Positions 1 through 11,900 of a stretch of DNA of 64,000 nucleotides are shown piece by piece. The first letter of the stretch is position 1; every line of letters begins with the position of its first letter. Position numbers and translations under genes: made by a program. The stretch is from NCBI GenBank assembly GCA_964020085.1, contig OZ026596.1, positions 17,161,795-17,225,794 of the forward strand, read 5' to 3'. The stretch comes from Micromussa lordhowensis. Its lineage: Eukaryota > Cnidaria > Anthozoa > Scleractinia > Lobophylliidae. Under the pieces are notes generated by a model, which was given only the letters and a program-made list of their open reading frames with translations, was not told the DNA's origin and did no database searches.

Positions 1-1296
1 AGCTGTTTTGTTTCGTTTGCGCCAACAATGACAGCGGTTTTGTTTATTTTGCGCAAACAATGACAGCTGTTTTGTTTATTTTGCGCAAACAATGACAGCT
101 GTTTTGTTTATTTTGGACCCACAATGACAGCTGTTTTCTTTATTTTGCGCCAACAATGACAGCTGTTTTGTTTATTTTGCGATAAAAAAGACATATGTTT
201 TGTTTATTTTGTGCAACAAAGACAGCTGTTTTGTCTATTTTGCGCCAACAATGACAGCTCTTTTGTTTATTTTGCGCCAACAATAACAGCTGTTTTGTTT
301 ATTTTGCGCCAACAATGACAGCTGTTTTGTTTATTTCGCGCCAACAATGACAGCTGTTTTGTTTATTTTGCGCCAACAATGACAGTTGTTTTTTTTATTT
401 TGCGCCAACAATGACAGCGGTTTTGTTTATTTTGCGCCAACAATGACAGCATTTTTCTTTCTTTTGCGCCAACAATGAAAGTTGTTTTCTTTACTTTGGA
501 CAAACAATGACAGCTGTTTTGTTTATTTCGCGCCAACAATGACAGCTGTTTTGTTTATTTTGCGCCATTAATGACAGCGGTTTTATTTATTTTGCAGCAA
601 CAATGACAGCTGTTTTGTTTATTTTGCGCCGACAATGACAGTTGTTTTGTTTAATTTGCGCCAACAATGACAGCTGCTTTGTTTATTTTGCGCCAACAAT
701 GACAGCTGTTTTGTTTATTTTGAGCCAACAATGACAGCTGTTTTGTTTATTTTGTGCCAACAATGACAGCTGTTTTGTTTATTTTGCACCAACAAAGACA
801 GCGGTTTTGTTTGTTTCGCGCCAACAATGACAGCTGTTTTATTTATTTTGCGCCAACAATGACAGCTGTTTTGGTTATTTTGCGCCAACAATGACAGCTG
901 TTTTGTTTATTTTGCGCCAACAATGGAAGTAGTTTTGTTTACTTTGCGCAAACAATGACAGCTGTTTTGTTTATTTCGCGCCAACAATGACAGCTGTTTT
1001 GTTTATTTTGCGCCAACAATGACAGCTGTTTTGATTATTTTGCGCCCACAATGACAGCTGTGTTGTTTATTTTCAAACAACAATGACAGCTATTTTGTTT
1101 ACTTTGCGCCAATGCTGACAGCTGTTTTTTTATTTCGAACCAACAATGACAGCTGTTTTGTTTATTTTGCGCCAAAAATGACAGCTGTTTTGTTTATTTC
1201 GGGCCAACAATGACATCTGTTTTGTTTATTTGGCGCCAACAATGACAACTGTTTTGTTTATTTTGCGCAAACAATGACAGCTGTTTTGTTTATTTT

Positions 1297-1872
1297 GCGT
1301 CAAAAATGACAGCTGTTTTGTCTATTTTGCGCCAACAATGGCAGCTGTTTTGTTTATTTTGCGCCAACAATGACAGCTGTTTTGTTTATTTTGCGCTAAC
1401 AATGACAGCTGTTTTGTTTATTTTGCACCAACAATGACAGCTGTTTTCTTTATTTTGCGCCAACAATGACAGCTGTTTTGTTGATTTTGCGCCAACAATG
1501 ACAGCTGTTTTGTTTATTTTGCGCCAACAATGGCAGCTGTTTTGTTTATTTTGCGCCAACAATGACAGCTGTTTTGTCTATTTTGCGTCAAAAATGACAG
1601 CTGTTTTGTTTATTTTCCGCCAACAATGGCAGCTGTTTTGTTTATTTTGCGCCAACAATGACAGCTGTTTTGTTTATTTTGCGCTAACAATGACAGCTGT
1701 TTTGTTTATTTTGCGCCAACAATGACAGCTGTTTTGTTTATTTTGCGCCAACAATGACAGCTCTTTTGTTTATTTTGCGCCAACAATGACTGCTGTTTTG
1801 TTTATTTTGGGCCAACAATGATAGCTGTGTTGTTTATTTTGCACAAACCATGACAGCTATTTTGTTTATTTT
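1297..1872 (+). repeat. 288-bp local tandem duplication
   Basis: The rare monomer beginning GCGTCAAAAATGAC occurs at 1297 and 1585, exactly nine monomers apart. The same succession follows it in both places: a GGCAG monomer, a consensus monomer, then a GCGCTAACAATG monomer. Copies differ at several positions, including a TTTTCCGCC variant in the second, so the event is not very recent. The outer limits are approximate because flanking monomers are near consensus. Confidence 0.6.
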
Positions 1873-2575
1873 GCGCCAACGCTGACAACTGTTTTTTTAT
1901 TTCGAACCAACAATGACAGCTGTTTTGTTTATTTTGCGCCGACAATGACAGCTGTTTTGTTTATTTCGCGCCAACAATGACAGCTGTTTTGTTTATTTTG
2001 CGCCAACAATGACAACTGTTTTGTTTATTTTGCGCAAACAATGACAGCTGTTTTGTTTATTTTGCGCCAACAATGACAGCTGTTTTGTTTATTTTGCGTC
2101 AACAATGACAGCTGTTTTGTTTATTTTGCGCTAACAATGACAACTGTTTTGTTTATTTTGCGCCAACAATGGCAGCTGTTTTGTTTATTTTACGCCAACA
2201 ATGACAGCTCTTTTGTTTATTTTGCGCCAACAATGACTGCTGTTTTGTTTATTTTGGGCCAACAATGATAGCTGTGTTGTTTATTTTGCACCAACCATGA
2301 CAGCTATTTTGTTTATTTTGCGCCAACGTTGACAGCTGTTTTTTTATTTCGAACCAACAATGACACCTGTTTTGTTTATTTTGCGCCGACAATGACAGCT
2401 GTTTTGTTTATTTCGCGCCAACAATGACAGCTGTTTTGTTTATTTTGCGCCAACAATGACAACTGTTTTGTTTATTTTGCGCAAACAATGACAGCTGTTT
2501 TGTTTATTTTGCGCCAACAATGACAACTGTTTTGTTTATTTTGCGTCAACAATGACAGCTGTTTTGTTTATTTTG
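1680..2575 (+). repeat. 447-bp tandem duplication (two copies)
   Basis: A series of distinctive monomers is repeated at an offset of 447 bp: GACTGCTG, GGGCCAACAATGATAGCTGTG, an AACCATGACAGCTATTTTG unit, and a 31-bp monomer ending TTTCGAACC (TTCGAACC at 1901 and 2348). The odd period equals 14 monomers minus one base, which the 31-bp monomer explains. A related, older single copy of the TTCGAAC monomer lies at about 1134. Limits are approximate, with copy 1 about 1680-2127 and copy 2 about 2128-2575. Confidence 0.8.
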
Positions 2576-2766
2576 CGCCAACAATAGCAGCTGTTTTGTT
2601 TATTTTGCGCCACCAAAGACAGCTGTTTTGATTATTTTGCGCCAACAATGACAGCTGTTTTGTTTATTTTGCGCCAACAATGACAGCTGTTTTTTTTTAT
2701 TTTGCGCCAACAATGACAGCTGTTTTGTTGATTTTGCACCAACAATGACAGCTGTTTTGTTTATTT

Positions 2767-4170
2767 TGCGCCAACAATGGCAGCTGATTTGTTAATTTTG
2801 GGCCAACAAAGACAGCTGTTTTGTTTATTTTGCGCCAACAATGACAGCCGTTTTGTTTATTTTGCGCCAACAATGGCAGCTGTTTTGTTTATTTTGCGCC
2901 AACAATGACAGCTGTTTTGTTTATTTTGCGCCAACAATGACAGCTGTTTATTTTATTTTCCGCCAACAATGACAGCTGTTTTGTTTATTTTAAGCCAACA
3001 GTGACAGCTGTTTTGTTTATTTCGTGCCAATAATGACAGCTGTTTATTTTGCGCCAACAATGACAGCTGTTTTGTTTATTTTGCGCCAACAATGGCAGCT
3101 GTTTTGTTTATTTTGCGCCAACAATCACAGCTGTTTTGTTTATTTTGCGCCAACAATGACAGCTGTTTTGTTTATTTCGCGCCAACAATGACAGCTGTTT
3201 TGTTTATTTTGCGCCAACAATGGCAGCTGTTTTGTTTATTTTGCGCCAACAATGACAGTTGTTTTGTTTATTTTGCGCCAACAAAGACAGCCATTTTGTT
3301 TATTTTGTGCCAACAATGACAGCTGTTTTGTTTATTTTGCGCCAACAATGACAGCTGTTTTGTTTATTTTGCGCCAACAATGACAGCTGTTTTGTTTATT
3401 TTGCGCCAACAATGACAGCTGTTTTGTTTATTTTGTGCCAACAATGACAGCTGTTTTGTTTATTTTTGCGCCAACAATGGCAGCTGATTTGTTTATTTTG
3501 GGCCAACAAAGACAGCTGTTTTGTTTATTTTGCGCCAACAATGACAGCCGTTTTGTTTATTTTGCGCCAACAATGGCAGCTGTTTTGTTTATTTTGCGCC
3601 AACAATGAAAGCTGTTTTGTTTATTTTGCGCCAACAATGACAGCTGTTTATTTTATTTTCTGCCAACAATGACAGCCTTTTGTTTATTTTAAGCCAACAG
3701 TGATAGCTGTTTTGTTTATTTCGTGCCAATAATGACAGCTGTTTATTTTGCGCCAACAATGACAGCTGTTTTGTTTATTTTGCGCCAACAATGGCAGCTT
3801 TTTTGTTTATTTTGCGCCAACAATCACAGCTGTTTTGTTTATTTTACGCCAACAATGACAGCTGTTTTGTTTATTTTGCGCTAACAATGACAGCTGTTTT
3901 ATTTATTTTGCGCCAACAATGACAGCTGTTTTGTTTATTTTACGCCAGCAATGACAGCTGTTTTGTTTATACCGCGCCAACAATGACAGCTGTTTTGTTT
4001 ATTTTGCGCCAACAGTGACAGCTGTTTTGTTTATATCGCGCCAACAATGACAGCTGTTTTGTTTATATCGCACCAACAATGACAGCTGTTGTGTTTATTT
4101 CCCGCCAACAATGACAGCTGTTTTGTTTATTTTGCGCCAACAATAGCAGTTCTTTTGTTTATTTTGCATT
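2767..4170 (+). repeat. About 700-bp higher-order unit, two copies
   Basis: The pair GGCAGCTGATTTG then GGGCCAACAAAGAC starts at about 2767 and again at 3466. The downstream order is the same in both copies, including a CTGTTTATTTTATTTTC monomer, an AAGCCAACAGTGA monomer and the 27-bp GTGCCAATAATGAC monomer (about 3024 and 3723). The offset is 699-700 bp. This is the first appearance in the window of the basic higher-order unit that dominates domain A. In the second copy the header monomer has gained a T and is 33 bp; the first copy has the usual four. Confidence 0.8.
3024..3050 (+). repeat. 27-bp short monomer variant
   Basis: This monomer reads GTGCCAATAATGACAG then CTGTTTATTTT. It has lost five bases from the TTTTG segment, so it is 27 bp. 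Copies with the same lesion recur at equivalent places in each higher-order unit of domain A (for example about 3723, 8104 and 17511), which makes it a good tag for aligning units. The CAGCTG core and the AATAAA complement are kept. Confidence 0.85.
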
Positions 4171-4479
4171 AACAGTGACAGCTGTTTGGTTTCTTTTAAG
4201 TCAACAGTGACAGCGGTTTTGTTTATTTCGTGCCAACAATGACAGCTGTTTTGTTTATTTTGCGCCAACAATAACAGCTGTTTTGTTCATTTTTCGCCGA
4301 CAATAACAGCTGTTTTGTTTATTTTGCGCCAACAATGACAGCTGTGTTGTTTATTTTGCACCAACAAAAACAGCTGTTTTGTTTATTTTGCGCCAACAAT
4401 GTTAGCTGTTATGTATATTTTGCGCCAACAGTAACAGCTGTTTTGTTTATTTCGCGCCAACAATGACAGCTGTTTTGTT

Positions 4480-5720
4480 TATTTTGCGCCAACAATGACA
4501 GCGGTTTTGTTTATTTTGCGCAAGCAATGACAGCTGTTTTGTTTATTTCGCGCAAACAATGACAGCTGTTTTGTTTATTTCGCACCAACAATGACAGCTG
4601 TTTTCTTTATTTTGCGCCAACAATGACAGCTGTTTTGTTTATTTTGCGATAAAAAAGACAGCTGTTTTGTTTATTTTGCGCAACAAAGACAGCTGTTTTG
4701 TCTATTTTGCGCCAACAATGACAGCTGTTTTGTTTATTTTGCCCCAACAAAGACAGCGGTTTTGTTTGTTTCGCGCCAACAATGACAGCTGTTTTATATA
4801 TTTTGCGCCAACAATGACAGCTGTTTTGGTTATTTTGCGCCAACAATGACAGCTGTTTTGTTTATTTTGCGCCAACAATGACAGCTCATTTGTTTATTTA
4901 GCGCCAACAATGGCAGCTGTTTTGTTTATTTTGCGCCAACAATGACAGCTGTTTTGTTTATTTTGCGCCAACAATGACAGTTGTTTTTTTGATTTTGCGC
5001 CAACAATGACAGCTGTTTTGTTTATTTTGCGCCAACAATGACAGCTGTTTTGTTTATTTCGCGCCAACAATGACAGCTGTTTTGTTTATTTTGCGCCAAC
5101 AATGACAGTTGTTTTTTTTATTTTGCGCCAACAATGACAGCGGTTTTGTTTAGTTTGCGCCAACAATGACAGGAGTTTTGTTTATTTTGCGCCAACAATG
5201 AAAGTTGTTTTGTTTACTTTGCGCAAACAATTACAGCTGTTTTGTTTATTTCGCGCCAACAATGACAGCTGTTTTGTTTATTTTGCACCATTAATGACAG
5301 CGGTTTTATTTATTTTGCGCCAACAATGACAGCTGTTTTGTTTATTTTGTGCCGACAATGACAGTTGTTTTGTTTAATTTGCGCCAACAATGACAGCTGC
5401 TTTGTTTATTTTGCGCCAACAATGACAGCTGTTTTGTTTATTTTGAGCCAACAATGACAGCTGTTTTGTTTATTTTGCGCCAACAATGACAGCTGTTTTC
5501 TTTATTTTGCGCCAACAAAGACAGCGGTTTTGTTTGTTTCGCGCCAACAATGACAGCTGTTTTGTTTATTTTGCGCCAACAATCACAGCTGTTTTGTTTA
5601 TTTTGCGCCAACAATGACAGCTGTTTTGTTTATTTTGCGCCAACAATAACAGCTCTTTTGTTTATTTTTCGCCGACAATGACAGCTGTTTTATTTATTTT
5701 GCGCCAACAATGACAGCTGA
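4480..5720 (+). repeat. Block copied at 20.3-22.5 kb
   Basis: This block has the variant order GCGATAAAAAAGAC, GCGCAACAAAGAC, a GTCTATTTT monomer, GCCCCAACAAAGACAGCGG, then AGGAGTTTTG and GAAAGTTG. The same order is found 15,819 bp downstream (for example AGGAGTTTTG at 5171 and 20990). After the later 959-bp duplication the offset becomes 16,778 (AGCTCTTTTG at 5651 and 22429). A few point differences separate the copies. It is a dispersed duplication inside one array, with about 15 kb of other satellite between the copies. Confidence 0.8.
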
Positions 5721-7490
5721 TTTGTTTATTTTGCGCTAACAATGACAGCTGTTTTGTTTATTTCGCGCCAACAATGACAGCTGTTTTGTTTATTTTGCGC
5801 CAACAATGACAACTGTTTTGTTTATTTTGCGTTAACAATGACAGCTGTTTTGTTTATTTTGCGCCAACAATAACAGCTGTTTTGTTTATTTCGCATTAAC
5901 AGTGACAGCTGTTTGGTTTATTTTAAGCCAACAGTGACAGCTGTTTTGTTTATTTCGCGCCAATAATGACAGCTGTTTTGTTTATTTCGCCCCAACAATG
6001 ACAGCTGTTTTGTTTATTTTGCACCAACAATGGCAGCTGTTTTGTTTATTTTGCGCCAAAAGTTACAGCTGTTTTGTTTATTTTGCGCCAACAGTGACAG
6101 CTGTTTTGTTTATTTCGCGTCAGCAATGACAGCTGTTTTGTTTATTTTGCGCAAACAATGACAGCTGTTTTGTTTATTTTGCGCCAACAATAACAGCTGT
6201 TTTGTTTATTTTGCATTAAAAGTGACAGCTGTTTGGTTTCATTTCTGCCAACAATGACTGCTGTTTTTTTTATTTTGCGCCAACAATGACAGCTGTTTTG
6301 TTTATTTAGCGCCACCAATGACAAGCTGTTTTGTTTATTTCTCCCCAACAATGACAGCTGTTTTGTTTATTTTGCGCCAACAATGACAGCTGTTTTGTTT
6401 ATTTTGGGCCAACAAAGACAGCGGTTTTGTTTGTTTCGCACCAACAATGACTGCTGTTTTGTTTATTTTGCGCCAACAATGACAGCTGTTTGGTTTATTT
6501 TCCGCCAACAATGACAGCTGTTTTGTTTATTTTGCGCCAACAATGACAGCTGTTTTGTTTATTTTGCGCCAACAATGACAGCTGTTTTGTTTATTTTGCG
6601 CCAACAATGACAGCTGTTTTGTTTATTTTGCGCCAACAACGACAGCTGTTTTGTTTTTTTTGCTCCAACAATGGCAGCTGTTTTGTTTATTTTGCGGCAA
6701 CAATGACAGCTGTTTTCTTTATTTCGCGCCAACAATGACAGCTGTTTTGTTTATTTTGCGCCAACAATGGCAGCTGTTTTGTTTATTTTGCGCCAACAAT
6801 GACAGCTGTTTTGTTTATTTTGCGCCAACAATGACAGCTGTTTTGTTTATTTACCGCCAACAATGGCAGCTGTTTTGTTTATTTTGCACCAACAATGACA
6901 GCTGTTTTGTTTATTTTGCGCCAACAATGATCGTTGTTTTTTTTATTTTGCGCCAACAATGACAGCTCTTTTGTTTATTTTGCGCCAACAATGACAGCTG
7001 TTTTGTTTATTTCTCGCCAACAATGACAGCTGTTTTGTTTATTTTGCGCCAACAATGACAGTTGTTTTTTTTATTTTGCGCCAACAATGACAGCGGTTTT
7101 GTTTAGTTTGCGCCAACAATGACAGCAGTTTTGTTTATTTTGCGCCAACAATGAAAGTTGTTTTGTTTACTTTGCGCAAACAATTACAGCTGTTTTGTTT
7201 ATTTCCCGCCAACAATGACAGCTGTTTTGTTTATTTTGCGCCATTAATGACAGCGGTTTTATTTATTTTGCGCCAACAATGACAGCTGTTTTGTTTATTT
7301 TGCGCTGACAATGACAGTTGTTTTGTTTAATTTGCGCCAACAATGACAGCTGCTTTGTTTATTTTGCACCAACAATGACAGCTGTTTTTTTTATTTTGAG
7401 CCAACAATGACAGCTGTTTTGTTTATTTTGCGCCAACAATGACAGCTGTTTTCTTTATTTTGCGCCATGAAAGACAGCGGTTTTGTTTGT
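5640..7490 (+). repeat. Block copied at about 13.23-15.02 kb
   Basis: Rare monomers here recur about 7.5 kb downstream in the same order: GCATTAACAGTGAC with CTGTTTGG, CGCGTCAGCAATG, TTCTGCCAACAATGACTGCTG, GCGCCACCAATGACAAGCTG and TTCTCCCCAACAATG. For example, GCATTAAC occurs at about 5895 and 13421, an offset of 7,526. The offset is 7,590 at the left edge because the second copy lacks two monomers. The match ends after the GCGCCATGAAAGACAGCGG monomer at about 7470 (14993). The copies flank unrelated higher-order units. Confidence 0.8.
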
Positions 7491-10400
7491 TTCGCGCCAA
7501 CAATAACAGCTGTTTTGTTTATTTTGCACCAACAATCACAGCTGTTTTGTTTATTTTGCGCCAACAATGACAGCTGTTTTGTTTATTTCGCGCCAACAAT
7601 GACAGCTGTTTTGTTTATTTTGCGCCAACAATGGCAGCTGTTTTGTTTATTTTGCGCCAACAATGACAGTTGTTTTGTTTATTTTGCGCCAACAAAGACA
7701 GCCATTTTGTTTATTTTGTGCCAACAATGACAGCTGTTTTGTTTATTTTGCGCCAACAATGACAGCTGTTTTGTTTATTTTGCGCAAACAATGACAGCTG
7801 TTTTGTTTATTTTGCGCCAACAATGGTAGCTGTTTTGTTTATTTTGTGCCAACAATGACAGCTGTTTTGTTTATTTTTGCGCCAACAATGGCAGCTGATT
7901 TGTTTATTTTGGGCCAACAAAGACAGCTGTTTTGTTTATTTTGCGCCAACAATGACAGCCGTTTTGTTTATTTTGCGCCAACAATGGCAGCTGTTTTGTT
8001 TATTTTGCGCCAACAATGACAGCTGTTTATTTTATTTTCCGCCAACAATGACAGCTGTTTTGTTTATTTTAAGCCAACAGTGACAGCTGTTTTGTTTATT
8101 TCGTGCCAATAATGACAGCTGTTTATTTTGCGCCAACAATGACAGCTGTTTTGTTTATTTCGCGCCAACAATGGCAGCTGTTTTGTTTATTTTGCGCCAA
8201 CAATCACAGCTGTTTTGTTTATTTTGCGCCAACAATGACAGCTGTTTTGTTTATTTCGCGCCAACAATGAGAGCTGTTTTGTTTATTTTGCGCCAACAAT
8301 GGCAGCTGTTTTGTTTATTTTGCGCCAACAATGACAGTTGTTTTGTTTATTTTGCGCCAACAAAGACAGCCATTTTGTTTATTTTGTGCCAACAATGACA
8401 GCTGTTTTGTTTATTTTGCGCCAACAATGACAGCTGTTTTGTTTATTTTGCGCCAACAATGACAGCTGTTTTGTTTATTTTGCGCCAACAATGACAGCTG
8501 TTTTGTTTATTTTGTGCCAACAATGACAGCTGTTTTGTTTATTTTTGCGCCAACAATGGCAGCTGATTTGTTTATTTTGGGCCAACAAAGACAGCTGTTT
8601 TGTTTATTTTGCGCCAACAATGACAGCTGTTTTGTTTATTTTGCGCCAACAATGACAGCTGTTTTGTTTATTTTGCGCCAACAATGACAGCTGTTTATTT
8701 TATTTTCCGCCAACAATCACAGCCTTTTGTTTATTTTAAGCCAACAGTGATAGCTGTTTTGTTTATTTCGTGCCAATAATGACAGCTGTTTATTTTGCGC
8801 CAGCAATGACAGCTGTTTTGTTTATTTTGCGCCAACAATGACAGCTGTTTTGTTTATTTTGCGCCAACAATGACAGCTGTTTTGTTTATTTTGCGCCAAC
8901 AATGACAGCTGTTTTGTTTATTTTGCGCCAACAACGACAGCTGTTTTGTTTTTTTTGCTCCAACAATGGCAGCTGTTTTGTTTATTTTGCGGCAACAATG
9001 ACAGCTGTTTTCTTTATTTCGCGCCAACAATGACAGCTGTTTTGTTTATTTTGCGCCAACAATGGCAGCTGTTTTGTTTATTTTGCGCCAACAATGACAG
9101 CTGTTTTGTTTATTTTGCGCCAACAATGACAGCTGTTTTGTTTATTTACCGCCAACAATGGCAGCTGTTTTGTTTATTTTGCACCAACAATGACAGCTGT
9201 TTTGTTTATTTTGCGCCAACAATGATCGTTGTTTTTTTTATTTTGCGCCAACAATGACAGCTCTTTTGTTTATTTTGCGCCAACAATGACAGCTGTTTTG
9301 TTTATTTCTCGCCAACAATGACAGCTGTTTTGTTTATTTTGCGCCAACAATGACAGTTGTTTTTTTTATTTTGCGCCAACAATGACAGCGGTTTTGTTTA
9401 GTTTGCGCCAACAATGACAGCAGTTTTGTTTATTTTGCGCCAACAATGAAAGTTGTTTTGTTTACTTTGCGCAAACAATTACAGCTGTTTTGTTTATTTC
9501 CCGCCAACAATGACAGCTGTTTTGTTTATTTTGCGCCATTAATGACAGCGGTTTTATTTATTTTGCGCCAACAATGACAGCTGTTTTGTTTATTTTGCGC
9601 TGACAATGACAGTTGTTTTGTTTAATTTGCGCCAACAATGACAGCTGCTTTGTTTATTTTGCACCAACAATGACAGCTGTTTTTTTTATTTTGAGCCAAC
9701 AATGACAGCTGTTTTGTTTATTTTGCGCCAACAATGACAGCTGTTTTCTTTATTTTGCGCCATGAAAGACAGCGGTTTTGTTTGTTTCGCGCCAACAATA
9801 ACAGCTGTTTTGTTTATTTTGCACCAACAATCACAGCTGTTTTGTTTATTTTGCGCCAACAATGACAGCTGTTTTGTTTATTTCGCGCCAACAATGACAG
9901 CTGTTTTGTTTATTTTGCGCCAACAATGGCAGCTGTTTTGTTTATTTTGCGCCAACAATGACAGTTGTTTTGTTTATTTTGCGCCAACAAAGACAGCCAT
10001 TTTGTTTATTTTGTGCCAACAATGACAGCTGTTTTGTTTATTTTGCGCCAACAATGACAGCTGTTTTGTTTATTTTGCGCAAACAATGACAGCTGTTTTG
10101 TTTATTTTGCGCCAACAATGGTAGCTGTTTTGTTTATTTTGTGCCAACAATGACAGCTGTTTTGTTTATTTTTGCGCCAACAATGGCAGCTGATTTGTTT
10201 ATTTTGGGCCAACAAAGACAGCTGTTTTGTTTATTTTGCGCCAACAATGACAGCCGTTTTGTTTATTTTGCGCCAACAATGGCAGCTGTTTTGTTTATTT
10301 TGCGCCAACAATGACAGCTGTTTATTTTATTTTCCGCCAACAATGACAGCTGTTTTGTTTATTTTAAGCCAACAGTGACAGCTGTTTTGTTTATTTCGTG

Positions 10401-11120
10401 CCAATAATGACAGCTGTTTATTTTGCGCCAACAATGACAGCTGTTTTGTTTATTTCGCGCCAACAATGGCAGCTGTTTTGTTTATTTTGCGCCAACAATC
10501 ACAGCTGTTTTGTTTATTTTGCGCCAACAATGACAGCTGTTTTGTTTATTTCGCGCCAACAATGAGAGCTGTTTTGTTTATTTTGCGCCAACAATGGCAG
10601 CTGTTTTGTTTATTTTGCGCCAACAATGACAGTTGTTTTGTTTATTTTGCGCCAACAAAGACAGCCATTTTGTTTATTTTGTGCCAACAATGACAGCTGT
10701 TTTGTTTATTTTGCGCCAACAATGACAGCTGTTTTGTTTATTTTGCGCCAACAATGACAGCTGTTTTGTTTATTTTGCGCCAACAATGACAGCTGTTTTG
10801 TTTATTTTGTGCCAACAATGACAGCTGTTTTGTTTATTTTTGCGCCAACAATGGCAGCTGATTTGTTTATTTTGGGCCAACAAAGACAGCTGTTTTGTTT
10901 ATTTTGCGCCAACAATGACAGCCGTTTTGTTTATTTTGCGCCAACAATGGCAGCTGTTTTGTTTATTTTGCGCCAACAATGACAGCTGTTTTGTTTATTT
11001 TGCGCCAACAATGACAGCTGTTTATTTTATTTTCCGCCAACAATCACAGCCTTTTGTTTATTTTAAGCCAACAGTGATAGCTGTTTTGTTTATTTCGTGC
11101 CAATAATGACAGCTGTTTAT
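6520..11120 (+). repeat. 2,295-bp tandem duplication
   Basis: Markers between 6640 and 8620 recur exactly 2,295 bp later. They include the TTGTTTTTTTTGCTCC monomer, TTTACCGCCAACAATGG, AATGATCGTTG, TTTCTCGCC and GCGCCATGAAAGACAGCGG. In the positions I compared, sequences are identical over long runs, indicating a recent event. Near 8625-8700 the first copy lacks one monomer and has lost the AGCCG and GGCAG variants, and beyond this the offset is 2,327. Copy 1 spans about 6520-8815 and copy 2 about 8816-11120. Each copy contains two of the 668-bp higher-order units. Confidence 0.85.
10745..10776 (+). repeat. Exact consensus monomer (reference copy)
   Basis: This copy matches the 32-bp consensus exactly and can serve as the reference unit. 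It contains one CpG (GCGC), the palindrome ACAGCTGT with an E-box CAGCTG core preceded by TG (TGACAGCTG), the segment TTGTTTATTTT, and AATAAA when read on the minus strand. Identical neighbours precede and follow it. Confidence 0.95.
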
Positions 11121-11219
11121 TTTGCGCCAGCAATGACAGCTGTTTTGTTTATTTTGCGCCAACAATGGCAGCTGTTTTGTTTAAATTGCGCCAACAATCA
11201 CAGCTGTTTTGTTTATTTT

Positions 11220-11900
11220 ACGCCAACAATGACAGCTGTTTTGTTTATTTTGCGCCAACAATAACAGCTGTTTTGTTTATTTTTCGCCGACAATAACAGC
11301 TGTTTTGTTTATTTTGCGCCAACAATGACAGCTGTGTTGTTTATTTTGCACCAACAAAAACAGCTGTTTTGTTTATTTTGCGCCAACAATGTTAGCTGTT
11401 ATGTATATTTTGCGCCAACAGTAACAGCTGTTTTGTTTATTTCGCGCCAACAATGACAGCTGTTTTGTTTATTTTGCGCCAACAATAGCAGTTCTTTTGT
11501 TTATTTTGCATTAACAGTGACAGCTGTTTGGTTTCTTTTAAGTCAACAGTTACAGCGGTTTTGTTTATTTCGTGCCAACAATGACAGCTGTTTTGTTTAT
11601 TTTGCGCCAACAATAACAGCTGTTTTGTTTATTTTTCGCCGACAATAACAGCTGTTTTGTTTATTTTGCGCCAACAATGACAGCTGTGTTGTTTATTTTG
11701 CACCAACAAAAACAGCTGTTTTGTTTATTTTGCGCCAACAATGTTAGCTGTTATGTATATTTTGCGCCAACAGTAACAGCTGTTTTGTTTATTTCGCGCC
11801 AACAATGACAGCTGTTTTGTTTATTTTGCGCCAACAATGACAGCGGTTTTGTTTATTTTGCGCAAGCAATGACAGCTGCTTTGTTTATTTTGCGCAAACA
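11220..11900 (+). repeat. 352-bp tandem duplication
   Basis: The run TTTTTCGCCGACAATAAC, CTGTGTTG, GCACCAACAAAAAC, AATGTTAGCTGTTATG and GCGCCAACAGTAAC occurs at about 11281 and again at about 11633. The offset of 352 bp is 11 monomers. The same run occurs once in most other domain A higher-order units (about 4290, 16860 and 18675), so the doubling is local to this place. The rest of 11.1-13.2 kb is ordinary domain A satellite with two header monomers, at about 12179 and 12751. Confidence 0.75.
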
